This document shows positions 1 to 7,724 of a stretch of 21,422 bases of DNA, one piece after another. Under the pieces are notes generated by a model. It was not told the DNA's origin. It worked only from the letters and a program-made list of their open reading frames with translations, and searched no databases. The stretch comes from Acidobacteriota bacterium (GTDB lineage: Bacteria > Acidobacteriota > Terriglobia > Terriglobales > Acidobacteriaceae), in assembly GCA_021780095.1 (NCBI GenBank), contig JAJXZK010000151.1, positions 1 to 21,422 of the forward strand, given 5' to 3'. Each line of letters begins with the position of its first letter. The first letter of the stretch is position 1. Position numbers and translations under genes: made by a program.

Positions 1-1056
1 TCGCAAACATTCCTCCGCCTCGACCAGTCGGCATTCTCGTTGCAGTTCTTCGAGCCGCGTGTGATCGACCAGGCAGGCTTTGGCATATAGTTCCTGAGCA
101 GTCACCACGGTTTGCAACATGGCTTCCACTTTATTTTTCAGGTTGTGACTCTGGTCGATGACATAGGCGGGCGCGATTGCCTCCGGATGCTCCGAGTGGT
201 AAGACAAAATCTCATAGAACAAGCGGAAGACCTGGTACGGATCGATGGACCCCAAGGTAAGATCGTCATCCGCGTAACGGCGATCGTTGAAGTGAAAACC
301 GCCGAGCATTCTTTCACGCTGCAGCCATGCCAGGATTTGCTCGATGTTCTGCGTCTGATAGTGATGCCCGGTGTCGACCAGAACGAAAGCCTGAGGTCCG
401 GCCGCGCGCGCGAATAGCAACGCCATTCCCCAGTCGGCGATATCCGTGTGATAGAAAGCCGGCTCGAACGGTTTGTACTCGACCAGCATGCGTTGGCCCG
501 GAGCCAGGGAAGCGTGGGTTTTGGATAGGCCTTCTTGAAACCAATCGATACGGTGGCGAATATTTTGCGTTCCGGGATAATTGGACCCATCGGCGAACCA
601 GAGAGAAACATCGGCGTTGTCCAGTTCGCGGGCGATGGCTACGGACTCGAGCACATGATCGAGGGCTTGTTGGCGGACTGCGGGATCAGGATTGCCGAAC
701 GAGCCAAACTTATAATTCTGGCTCTCGAAGAGATTCGGATTGATCGCTCCGGCGCGAATGCCGTAGTGCCGGCTCAGGTCGCGAACTTTTGCGACGTCCC
801 GCAGGCCATTCGGGAAGTCCCACAACACGTGCGTCGCCATGCTGGGACTGGCGCCAGAAAGTTGATGCACCTGGGCAGCATCAGCAAATTTTTCCTCCAG
901 CGTGCTGGCGGCCGAGGGCTGTATAAATTTCCCGAAGCGGGTGCCAGTGTTGGCAAAACCCCACGACGGGACTTCGATCGCAAATTGATCGAGCCGCTTC
1001 GATAGCCGGTCAGTGATGACAATTGAATTTGCATCCGATGGGTCGAGTGTAGGCAT
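1..1056 (-). CDS. rhaI: L-rhamnose isomerase (Pseudomonas stutzeri type), 3' part cut by window edge
   Basis: This cytoplasmic enzyme interconverts L-rhamnose and L-rhamnulose, the first step of rhamnose catabolism. I read it by hand on the minus strand: it starts at the ATG at 1056-1054 and stays open for 352 codons to base 1, so the C-terminus is missing. The early motif FAIEVPSWGFANTGTRF is typical of this isomerase family. The metal ligands recalled for the P. stutzeri enzyme (E219, D254, H257, H281, D289, D291, D327) all have counterparts at a constant offset of 26: E193, D228, H231, H255, D263, D265 and D301. This is strong support for an active di-metal enzyme. A GAGGAAA Shine-Dalgarno (1069-1063) lies 6 bases before the ATG. 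It sits 33 bases downstream of rhaB on the same strand and is very probably in the same transcript. Confidence 0.95.
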   Translation of the reverse strand, partial: MPTLDPSDANSIVITDRLSKRLDQFAIEVPSWGFANTGTRFGKFIQPSAASTLEEKFADAAQVHQLSGASPSMATHVLWDFPNGLRDVAKVRDLSRHYGIRAGAINPNLFESQNYKFGSFGNPDPAVRQQALDHVLESVAIARELDNADVSLWFADGSNYPGTQNIRHRIDWFQEGLSKTHASLAPGQRMLVEYKPFEPAFYHTDIADWGMALLFARAAGPQAFVLVDTGHHYQTQNIEQILAWLQRERMLGGFHFNDRRYADDDLTLGSIDPYQVFRLFYEILSYHSEHPEAIAPAYVIDQSHNLKNKVEAMLQTVVTAQELYAKACLVDHTRLEELQRECRLVEAEECLR

Positions 1057-1089
1057 GGAAGATTTCCTCTACGGGCGCAATGGCGTTGG

Positions 1090-2631
1090 TTATGCGGGTG
1101 ACGAGTGGATTGTTGGAGTCGGTTGCGCTTGCGCATCCGCATCTGCAAGCACTCGTGCCCAGCGAGAGACTCCCTCTTGATCTATCTCTTGCTGTTCCAC
1201 GTTTCCAAGATACTCGCCGTCCGGGTCAAGATGTGACCTTTCCAGGGCGGCCAGTTGAATAGATATGTTGCCCAGGGTGGAGCTCTCTTGCACGCCACAC
1301 ACCAGTTCCAATTGTGTTGCTCGTTGCGTGAGCCGGTTCAATAAGAGATTTCGGCTTCCGCCGCCGACAATGTAGAGACGTCGAAACTTCTTCGCCGTCA
1401 ATGTCTCGATCTGACGCAGGATGTCCGCATAACGTGCGGCGAGGCTGTGAAGAATCAGATTGATCATGGCTGGCGGCGAGGAGAGAAAAGGTTTCGCAGG
1501 GAGGCCGCCGTTTTCCAGTTGCACGGCGATTCGCTGAGGCATTTGGCCCGGAGCGATCAAATGAGGGTCGTCTACATCAATCAAAGACTGTGGAGAAGGG
1601 AGCGTCGCGGCGGCCTCGATCAATTCTTCCACCGTGCGATTTTCGCCGTTGGCCTTCCACGCTTCCATGCACTGATCCTGCAGCCACAGTCCATTGACAT
1701 TGCGCAGGAAGCAGATCGTTCCACCCACACCGGCCTCATTTGTAAAGTTCAATCGCGCGGATTCCGGGCTTGCGCAGGGTTGATTTAGTATGGTGCCGAC
1801 CAGCGACCAGGTGCCGGAGCTAATGTAGGCCCAATCATCGCCGTGCGCGTGAATGCCCGAGATGGCGGACGCCGTGTCATGGCACGCCGGCGCGATCAAC
1901 ATCGTGTTTCGGAGAGCTAATAACTCGGCGAGCGGACCTTGCAGCCGGCCGATGATTGAACCAGGAGAGACAATACTGGGAGCAGTGGAGATGTCCAATC
2001 CGGCGGCATCGAAAATTTCCTGCGACCACTGTTGCTTGCCGAGCGCGACCATCGAAGTGTGGGTGGCGTTGGTATATTCCGCAACCGGTTTCGCTCCCCA
2101 GCGATATAGCAGGTATTCCGGCAAGTTAAGCCACGGAAGATTGGCTGGGATACCGGCGATTCCATCCGCATACAGCTGATACAGAGTGTTTATAGGAAGG
2201 ACCTGGATGCCGGTCAGCGCGTAGAGCCGGTCGGCTGGAATCTTCGCGTGGAGCGCCTCCATCGCAGGTGCGGTGCGGGTGTCGCGATAGCAAAATGGAT
2301 CGGCGATGGGTATCAGCCGGTCAGAGTCTGGGGATGCGGCGGCAAAGTTGCCGTTTAGACGAACATAATCGACGGCCCATCCGGTGACGCCGACGGCTGC
2401 GATGCCTTCTGTCGCAATTGCTGCGCAACGACGCATTCCTTCATCCGCAGCGGAGCAGAGCAAGGAACGATTCCAGTGTAGATGGCCATCACTTGCCACC
2501 GGCGCGTTCGCCACCCGATGAACCAGCTGAATCCTCGGGCCTTCCGGAAGCCAGCGGAGCAGCGAGATACGGCAACTTTGCGCGCCCAGGTCAACTGCAA
2601 CGATCGCTCGCCGATCCGCTGGAATTCTCAC
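1090..2631 (-). CDS. rhaB: L-rhamnulokinase (FGGY carbohydrate kinase)
   Basis: The enzyme phosphorylates L-rhamnulose with ATP to L-rhamnulose-1-phosphate. The product is 513 residues, normal for RhaB. The N-terminal FGGY phosphate loop is at residues 11-25 (VAVDLGAQSCRISLL), the GVTGWAVDY motif at 81-89, and the HDTASA motif at 251-256 supplies the probable catalytic base D252. The ATP-site segments are SSGTWSLVG (271-279) and IVGGGSRN (421-428). I chose the GTG at 2631-2629 as the start because it overlaps the stop of rhaEW (GTGA) and the family's first conserved strand begins about 10 residues later. The reading frame stays open further upstream to 2688, but those 19 codons lie inside rhaEW and look unrelated to the family. 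A GAGG element (2645-2642) is 10 bases before the GTG. The overlap implies translational coupling to rhaEW. Confidence 0.94.
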   Translation of the reverse strand: MRIPADRRAIVAVDLGAQSCRISLLRWLPEGPRIQLVHRVANAPVASDGHLHWNRSLLCSAADEGMRRCAAIATEGIAAVGVTGWAVDYVRLNGNFAAASPDSDRLIPIADPFCYRDTRTAPAMEALHAKIPADRLYALTGIQVLPINTLYQLYADGIAGIPANLPWLNLPEYLLYRWGAKPVAEYTNATHTSMVALGKQQWSQEIFDAAGLDISTAPSIVSPGSIIGRLQGPLAELLALRNTMLIAPACHDTASAISGIHAHGDDWAYISSGTWSLVGTILNQPCASPESARLNFTNEAGVGGTICFLRNVNGLWLQDQCMEAWKANGENRTVEELIEAAATLPSPQSLIDVDDPHLIAPGQMPQRIAVQLENGGLPAKPFLSSPPAMINLILHSLAARYADILRQIETLTAKKFRRLYIVGGGSRNLLLNRLTQRATQLELVCGVQESSTLGNISIQLAALERSHLDPDGEYLGNVEQQEIDQEGVSRWARVLADADAQAQPTPTIHSSPA

Positions 2632-4835
2632 CGCAGAAAGGCCTCGGTAAGGCCACCATCGACAGGAACAATATGTCCCGTAGTGCACTTTGCCTCAGGG
2701 CCGGCGAGGAACAGGATCGTTCTCGCGCAGTCGACCGGATCGATCGGTTGGTGGGTCAGGGTTCGTTGTGCGTAAAATTCCGCCAGCAGGTTGCGCAGCT
2801 CGTCGTCACTCGCTGAGGCGTCAAAACCGATGTTGTACTTCTTTAGGGACACCATGACACGCTCGCGCGGAAACATCGTCGAGCCTCGGATGACCGTTGC
2901 GGGGCTGATCCCGTTGACGCGAACCAGTGGCGCAAGCGAGACAGCCAGCTCGCGAACCAGGTGACTAACCGCGGCCTTGCTCACGTCATACGCTTCGCTG
3001 CCGCGTTTTGCCACCACCGCGTTTGCAGAACTCGTAAGCACAATACTCGCATCCAGGCCCTGCTCACGGAAAATGCCCGCCGCCTGCTCGGCGAGAAAGT
3101 AGTTGGCAGTTACGTTGATTTCGAGCGTCTTTCCCCATTGCGTTTGCGAACTTGTGTTGTCCGCCGACGCGGGGAAAAGAGCGGCTGTGTTGATCAGGAG
3201 ATCGAGACCTCCGCAATGTTCAATAACGGAGTGCAGCGCAGTCCGGATCGAGGCTTCCTGCGTGATGTCGATTTCGATTGCGTGTGCGGCATCGCGGCCA
3301 AACCGCTTCCGAAGCTCCGCGACGACCTCTTCAGCAGCAGGCACATTGCGATCTGCGACGGCAACGGTGGCGCCGCTGGCGCCTGCCAAAAGTGCGGCCT
3401 CGCGACCGATACCGCTGCCCCCGCCCACGATCATTGCGACCCGGCGGCTGAGAGGTCTTTCCGGAGGTTGTCGCCGAAGTTTGGCCTCCTCGAGAGCCCA
3501 GTACTCTATTCGAAATGCCTCTCCGATGGGCAGGGCGACGTAGTTGGAATAGCTCTCAAACGCCGATGACGGCGCTGCTGGCCCCGCTTGCGGATATTCC
3601 ATGGGGTGCTTGTTTTTTTCATTTGCGTCGGTCAGCGCGGAAGCTCCTTCCATCACGTGGATGGCATTCACATAAAACTCTGAGGCGAGGCGAGCTTCGG
3701 CCCGGCTCTTTGCGAAACTGAACATGCCGATGCCGGGAATCAATACGATCGCCGGATTGGCGGGGCGCATCGCGGGTGAGTCAGACTGGGCGTGGGCTTG
3801 ATAATACTCAGCGTAATCCCGACGATATTTATCCAGGGCCGTGTCGAACGCGGGGTGGAGTTGGGATACATCCTGGGACGGGTTCCACGAGACGAAGAGA
3901 GGCCGAACTTTGGTCCGAATGAAATGGTCGGGACAACTTGTGCCAAGTCCAGACAGCGTCTCCGCTTCTTTTGAATTTACAAATCGCAATACTTCGGGAA
4001 GCGCGGAATAGGTGCCGATAACTCGCTGAGGTTTCGACAGGCGGCCACGCAGGAAGGGCAGCAGATCGACGGCGATCGTTTCGTGGCTTGAATGCGATGA
4101 ATAGAGTGAACCTCCAAAAAGCTTATTGCCCGCCGCATCAATGTGCTCCTGCACAAACTGGCCCAGCTGATCGATCAGCTCGATGGTATTCAAGTAGCAG
4201 GATTCCGACGTTTCTCCCCAGGAAAACAATCCGTGGCCACCGAGGACAATCCCGTCGCAATTTGGATTGCCTTCGACGGCACGCTTCAGCATCAAGCCGA
4301 GTTCAAAACCCGGTCGTTGCCAGGGCAGCCAGACCAGTTGGCGCTTGAAGCGCCGATTGAATTCCTTCATTCGCTCTTCACCATTGGCGGCCGCCGCCAC
4401 AGCGATTCCCCAGTCTGGATGCAAATGGTCAATATGCCGTGCGGGGAGGAAGGCGTGAAGAGGAGTATCAATCGATGCCGCGACAGTATTCTGCCCAAAC
4501 GCGCAGAGCGGGTAGAATTCGACCATGTCGTCTTCATGCTCGACGCCGCGATAAATTCCGGCGAGGTCACAGAACTTGTCGAGATAAAGAGTTGCGAAGC
4601 CATGGATTGAAATGGTTCCTAGATCACCGCCACTGCCTTTGACCCATAGGACTTCGGTGGGCTTCCCGTTGAGCGGGTCTGGCTGGGTGACTTTGGCGCT
4701 GGTGTTTCCGCCACCATAATTGGTGATGCGCAAATCGGATCCGAGCAGATTGGAGCGGTAGCGCAGAAGTTCAGGTTCAGTTAACGTCGCGGCAAGCGTT
4801 TTGTCCCAGCGGTTTTCCAAGTAGCGATTCGGCAT
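2628..4835 (-). CDS. rhaEW: Bifunctional rhamnulose-1-phosphate aldolase / short-chain dehydrogenase
   Basis: This is a 735-residue fusion. Residues about 20-400 are a class II aldolase that splits L-rhamnulose-1-phosphate into dihydroxyacetone phosphate and L-lactaldehyde. Residues about 464-735 are a short-chain dehydrogenase expected to oxidise or reduce the lactaldehyde with NAD(P). In the aldolase half, GGGNTSAK (41-48), the KGSGGDL phosphate site (66-72), H137 and H139 in HIDHLHPDWG, and H201 in GGHGLFSWGE give the expected metal and phosphate residues. In the dehydrogenase half, the cofactor loop is VGGGSGIG (470-477) and the catalytic set is S602/S603, Y616 and K620 (YDVSK). Length and layout match the RhaEW/YuxG type found in Bacillus and rhizobia. 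GAAGGGG lies just before the ATG (4835-4833). It is the first structural gene of the operon, behind a 227-bp gap. Confidence 0.93.
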   Translation of the reverse strand: MPNRYLENRWDKTLAATLTEPELLRYRSNLLGSDLRITNYGGGNTSAKVTQPDPLNGKPTEVLWVKGSGGDLGTISIHGFATLYLDKFCDLAGIYRGVEHEDDMVEFYPLCAFGQNTVAASIDTPLHAFLPARHIDHLHPDWGIAVAAAANGEERMKEFNRRFKRQLVWLPWQRPGFELGLMLKRAVEGNPNCDGIVLGGHGLFSWGETSESCYLNTIELIDQLGQFVQEHIDAAGNKLFGGSLYSSHSSHETIAVDLLPFLRGRLSKPQRVIGTYSALPEVLRFVNSKEAETLSGLGTSCPDHFIRTKVRPLFVSWNPSQDVSQLHPAFDTALDKYRRDYAEYYQAHAQSDSPAMRPANPAIVLIPGIGMFSFAKSRAEARLASEFYVNAIHVMEGASALTDANEKNKHPMEYPQAGPAAPSSAFESYSNYVALPIGEAFRIEYWALEEAKLRRQPPERPLSRRVAMIVGGGSGIGREAALLAGASGATVAVADRNVPAAEEVVAELRKRFGRDAAHAIEIDITQEASIRTALHSVIEHCGGLDLLINTAALFPASADNTSSQTQWGKTLEINVTANYFLAEQAAGIFREQGLDASIVLTSSANAVVAKRGSEAYDVSKAAVSHLVRELAVSLAPLVRVNGISPATVIRGSTMFPRERVMVSLKKYNIGFDASASDDELRNLLAEFYAQRTLTHQPIDPVDCARTILFLAGPEAKCTTGHIVPVDGGLTEAFLR

Positions 4836-4971
4836 TATGCCCCTTCAAGCGGTTGCGGACGAGGAAACCCCTCGCTCCTGGCTCAGATGAGAATTGAGAC
4901 GGATTTGCCAGATCTCAAAGGGTCCATAGCACGCCTGAAATCTCGAAACCGTCAACGGACTGCGGATACCC

Positions 4972-4986
4972 AACAGAATATCTGTT
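4972..4986. promoter_or_regulatory. Candidate operator palindrome upstream of rhaEW
   Basis: AACAGA-ATA-TCTGTT is a perfect palindrome with 6-bp arms and a 3-bp centre, located 137-151 bases before the rhaEW start. A TATGAT hexamer on the minus strand (5025-5020) could be the -10 of a rhaEW promoter. If so, this site lies just downstream of the transcription start, a position suited to a repressor. No convincing -35 was found, so the promoter itself is weakly supported. Palindromes this short arise by chance, and the link to the adjacent regulator is inference. Confidence 0.35.
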
Positions 4987-4995
4987 TCGGATTGT

Positions 4996-5008
4996 GAGCC
5001 GCTGGCTC
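4996..5008. promoter_or_regulatory. Second short palindrome in the rhaEW leader
   Basis: GAGCC-GCT-GGCTC is a perfect palindrome with 5-bp arms and a 3-bp centre. Its centre is 23 bp from that of the neighbouring palindrome at 4972-4986, about two helical turns, which would suit two dimers on one DNA face. The two sites do not share a half-site sequence, so they may bind different proteins or be coincidental. Confidence 0.25.
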
Positions 5009-5062
5009 CAGCTTTCAAAATCATACAATAGGGCAACTATTTCAGATGGGAAACAATCAGAT

Positions 5063-6220
5063 TTACTTCGTCGGTTTCGCGCTTTCCGGTGGGGACGGCG
5101 GTCGCTCGATTACTTTGTGTTCCACATAGTTGTAGGGTGGAACGTTTCGTCCTGCCAACATGGAAAGTCCCAGCTGGATCAGACGTCCGCCATAGGTGTC
5201 CGCTTCATGCGAGACGGAGCCGATCAGCGGGCTTCGCGGGGAGGAGATTTCTTCCAATGCCTCTTCGATACAGTCCTGTCCGACGACGGCGACGTGACGC
5301 TCGCGCTTCAGCGTACGAGCGGCCTGGACCGCTCCCAGGGCACTGGCGTCGGTTGCCGCCGCAATCAGAATGCCCCGATCTTTGGGGTGGCGATGCAGAA
5401 AATCCAGAACCAGATGGTAGCTGATGTCTTGCAACCCGCGACCATCCATGCGAACAAAGGCTTCGATGGGAATGTCTGGCAGGTTCGAGCGAACGCCTTC
5501 AAACGCTCCCGTGATTCGACTCTGAACCAGCGGGCCGGCTTCCGCAAGATCGAGGCCAAGAACCCAACTCGGCTTGCTGGTCCAATTCTGCTGTGCGTGA
5601 CGGGCGAGCAATTGCCCCGCCTCGAAGCCGACTCGAAAATTATCGACTCCGAAAAACACGGCATGGGGGTGCGGAATATCCACGGCAATCAGCGGAATGC
5701 CGGCACCAGCAATCTTATCTCCGATGATCGCGGCTACATCCTGATCCACTTGAAATTCAATGACCAGATCGACTCCCCGACGGACAAATTCATCCGCGTT
5801 GCGTACAGCAACCGTCGGGTCGTACTTATTGTCGAGAATCAGAAGGTCGATGCCGGTATCCGCCGCTGCGGACTGCAAGCTCTTAGTCACTGCTTGCGAA
5901 AAAGACATCTCTGCGGATTGGCATCCGAAGCCGAATACCTTCTTGGTGGGGCTGCTGATCGGCCGATAGAGCCCGTCCTGCGACTGCGCGATGTATCCCC
6001 GGTGTGTCAAGGTTTTCAGAATGCGATACACCGTAGTTTTTGAGATTTTTGTCCGCTGATGCATCGTTTCCAGCGACATGGGCTTGCGTTCGCGTTGGAG
6101 AATCTCCAGCACGTCGAGCGCCCTGGAAAGAACCGGAATAAGATAGAGCCGCTTGGGAGATGCTTTGGCCAAGGGAGTCACCTGTTCGGAGAAAGTTTCC
6201 ACCTGCAAAAACGTCGGCAT
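5063..6220 (-). CDS. Chimeric transcriptional regulator: IclR-type HTH plus periplasmic-binding-protein sugar sensor
   Basis: This 385-residue protein has an unusual domain pairing. Residues about 26-88 form an IclR-type winged helix-turn-helix: VLSRALDVLEIL begins helix 1, the recognition helix is around SKTTVYRILKTL (60-71), and the wing is GYIAQSQDGLYR. Residues about 95-365 resemble RbsB-like sugar-binding proteins (Peripla_BP_4), with segments such as VRRGVDLVIEF, GIPLIAVDIPHP and the late HVAVVGQD strand, rather than the usual IclR GAF-like effector domain. It has no signal peptide, so the sensor domain is cytoplasmic as in LacI proteins. It lies directly upstream of rhaEW-rhaB-rhaI on the same strand, so a role as the rhamnose-responsive regulator is likely but inferred. 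Only a weak ribosome site (AAGA) precedes the ATG; a GTG at codon 8 is an alternative start. Confidence 0.8.
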   Translation of the reverse strand: MPTFLQVETFSEQVTPLAKASPKRLYLIPVLSRALDVLEILQRERKPMSLETMHQRTKISKTTVYRILKTLTHRGYIAQSQDGLYRPISSPTKKVFGFGCQSAEMSFSQAVTKSLQSAAADTGIDLLILDNKYDPTVAVRNADEFVRRGVDLVIEFQVDQDVAAIIGDKIAGAGIPLIAVDIPHPHAVFFGVDNFRVGFEAGQLLARHAQQNWTSKPSWVLGLDLAEAGPLVQSRITGAFEGVRSNLPDIPIEAFVRMDGRGLQDISYHLVLDFLHRHPKDRGILIAAATDASALGAVQAARTLKRERHVAVVGQDCIEEALEEISSPRSPLIGSVSHEADTYGGRLIQLGLSMLAGRNVPPYNYVEHKVIERPPSPPESAKPTK

Positions 6221-6578
6221 TCTTAATAGAGAAGGTACCGCCGATGCCGCAGCACAAATCCCCAGCTTCCAGGGGAACCAGTTTTAGTCCGTGCACGTTG
6301 CGCTACAAGCGAATTGAAACAACGTGTCTTTGTAGCACGCGATAAACAGAGAAATTCGCATGAATAATTCAATTCCAATAGCAGAGCTGTGGTGCGATGG
6401 ACTCCATCTTATCGCAGTTTTGGGTACACGTCTTTCAATACGGAAATGGTTTTCAGTTAGTTTTCGGACCCTCGATTCGCGCTGGGGTCTTAGCTTTGGC
6501 GCGCAAATCGCATCGGCGAGACGAAGAACTGAACGTCAAGGACAACTGGTTTCGACGGACAGAGGATAATAGAAAGAC
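6221..6578. other. Divergent intergenic region between the rhamnose regulator and hemE
   Basis: This 358-bp region separates two divergently transcribed genes and should hold promoters for both. I found no gene in it. It contains a perfect inverted repeat (6302-6336), described separately. No hexamer pair close to sigma70 consensus was evident for either gene. The AGAGGA element at 6561-6566 lies 12 bases before the hemE ATG, a somewhat long spacing. Confidence 0.6.
6302..6336. promoter_or_regulatory. Inverted repeat GCTACAA-N21-TTGTAGC upstream of the regulator gene
   Basis: A perfect 7-bp arm at 6302-6308 is mirrored at 6330-6336 with a 21-bp spacer. It sits 82-116 bases upstream of the regulator start and on the far side of hemE. 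The arm spacing would put the half-sites nearly three helical turns apart, compatible with an autoregulatory operator or a weak RNA hairpin. I did not find the same half-site in the rhaEW leader, which argues against a simple shared operator. Confidence 0.3.
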
Positions 6579-7724
6579 ATGAAATCGCACGATAGCCAGA
6601 AGGAATCTTTGCCGAAAGAAGATCTGCCAGCAGACGGTTCAGCGTCGGGCGGCAGCCGTTTTGTGCGCGCTTGTTTGCGGCAGCCGGTCGATCGAACGCC
6701 GGTATGGTTTTTGCGGCAGGCTGGTCGCTACATGCCGGAGTACCAGGCCGTTCGCCGCGCCCACACTTTGATCGAGATTTGTAAGCGGCCGGAGTTGGCC
6801 GCCGAGGTGACGATCACCGCGGCAGATAAACTGGGTGTCGATGCCGCGATTATTTTTGCAGACCTCTTGTTGCCGCTCGAGCCGATGGGGCTGGATTTCG
6901 AATTTCAAGCCGGCGAGGGACCGAAAGTGCATCGGCCGCTTCGCCGCGCGGCGGAGATCAACGCATTGCGAACCGATCGAACCGCCGACCTGGGGTATGT
7001 CGCAGAAGCCATCCGCCAGGTCGTAGCGCACTTCGGCGACCGCATGGGGATGATTGGATTTTGCGGAGCACCATTTACCCTCGCCAGTTACATGATTGAA
7101 GGCGGCGGGTCACGAAACTATATTGAAACGAAGCGCCTGATGTACGCGGACCCGGGCGCATGGCAAGCGCTGATGCAGAAGTTGACGATTGTGCTGGTCG
7201 AGTATTCGGCGCAGCAAGTGCAAGCCGGGGCAGACGTCATACAGATTTTCGACAGCTGGGCCGGTGCCCTATCGGTTACGGATTATCGGAAATATGTATT
7301 GCCGATCACGCAATCGATGGTGCGCCAAGTGCAGGCCCTGGGAGTGCCTGTGATTTATTTCGGCGTGGACACGGCGACCTTGCTGCCCAGCATGCGAGAA
7401 ACTGGGGCGGATGTGATTGGGCTCGATTGGCGAATTCCTCTCGACGTAGGAAGGCAAGCTGTCGGGCAGCACTGCGCGGTACAGGGGAATCTTGATCCCA
7501 TCGCGTTGTTCGCTCCCGAAGCAATCTTGCGTGCTCGTGTAGAAGAGGTGCTTCGGCAGGCTGGAGGAAGTCCAGGGCACATTTTTAACGTTGGCCATGG
7601 AATTGTGCCGACGACGCCGGTTGAAAATGTGCAGCGCGTGGTTCGATGGGTGCATGAGATTTGCGGACAGATGAGAGATGAAGGCGTGGGCCAGTGGAAG
7701 GCCAATGCATTGAGGCCAGCATGA
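6579..7724 (+). CDS. hemE: Uroporphyrinogen decarboxylase
   Basis: The enzyme decarboxylates the four acetate side chains of uroporphyrinogen III to give coproporphyrinogen III, in the cytoplasm. Both family signatures are intact: PVWFLRQAGRYMPEY at residues 41-55 and GFCGAPFTLASYMIEGG at 160-176. The conserved active-site aspartate falls at D94 (FADLLLP), and the conserved late histidine at H340 in NVGHGI. The product has 381 residues, slightly long for the family because of a polar N-terminal tail of about 25 residues ahead of the first conserved segment (SRFVRACLRQPVDRTPVWF). No downstream ATG before the signature gives a better start. The stop codon overlaps the hemH ATG (ATGA), so hemE leads a coupled hemE-hemH-hemY operon. 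Confidence 0.97.
   Translation: MKSHDSQKESLPKEDLPADGSASGGSRFVRACLRQPVDRTPVWFLRQAGRYMPEYQAVRRAHTLIEICKRPELAAEVTITAADKLGVDAAIIFADLLLPLEPMGLDFEFQAGEGPKVHRPLRRAAEINALRTDRTADLGYVAEAIRQVVAHFGDRMGMIGFCGAPFTLASYMIEGGGSRNYIETKRLMYADPGAWQALMQKLTIVLVEYSAQQVQAGADVIQIFDSWAGALSVTDYRKYVLPITQSMVRQVQALGVPVIYFGVDTATLLPSMRETGADVIGLDWRIPLDVGRQAVGQHCAVQGNLDPIALFAPEAILRARVEEVLRQAGGSPGHIFNVGHGIVPTTPVENVQRVVRWVHEICGQMRDEGVGQWKANALRPA

Noticed and set aside
4994..6043. Open frame of 349 codons on the plus strand, opposite the chimeric regulator
   Set aside because: Its product has no recognisable motif and it lies fully antisense to a gene with clear domains.
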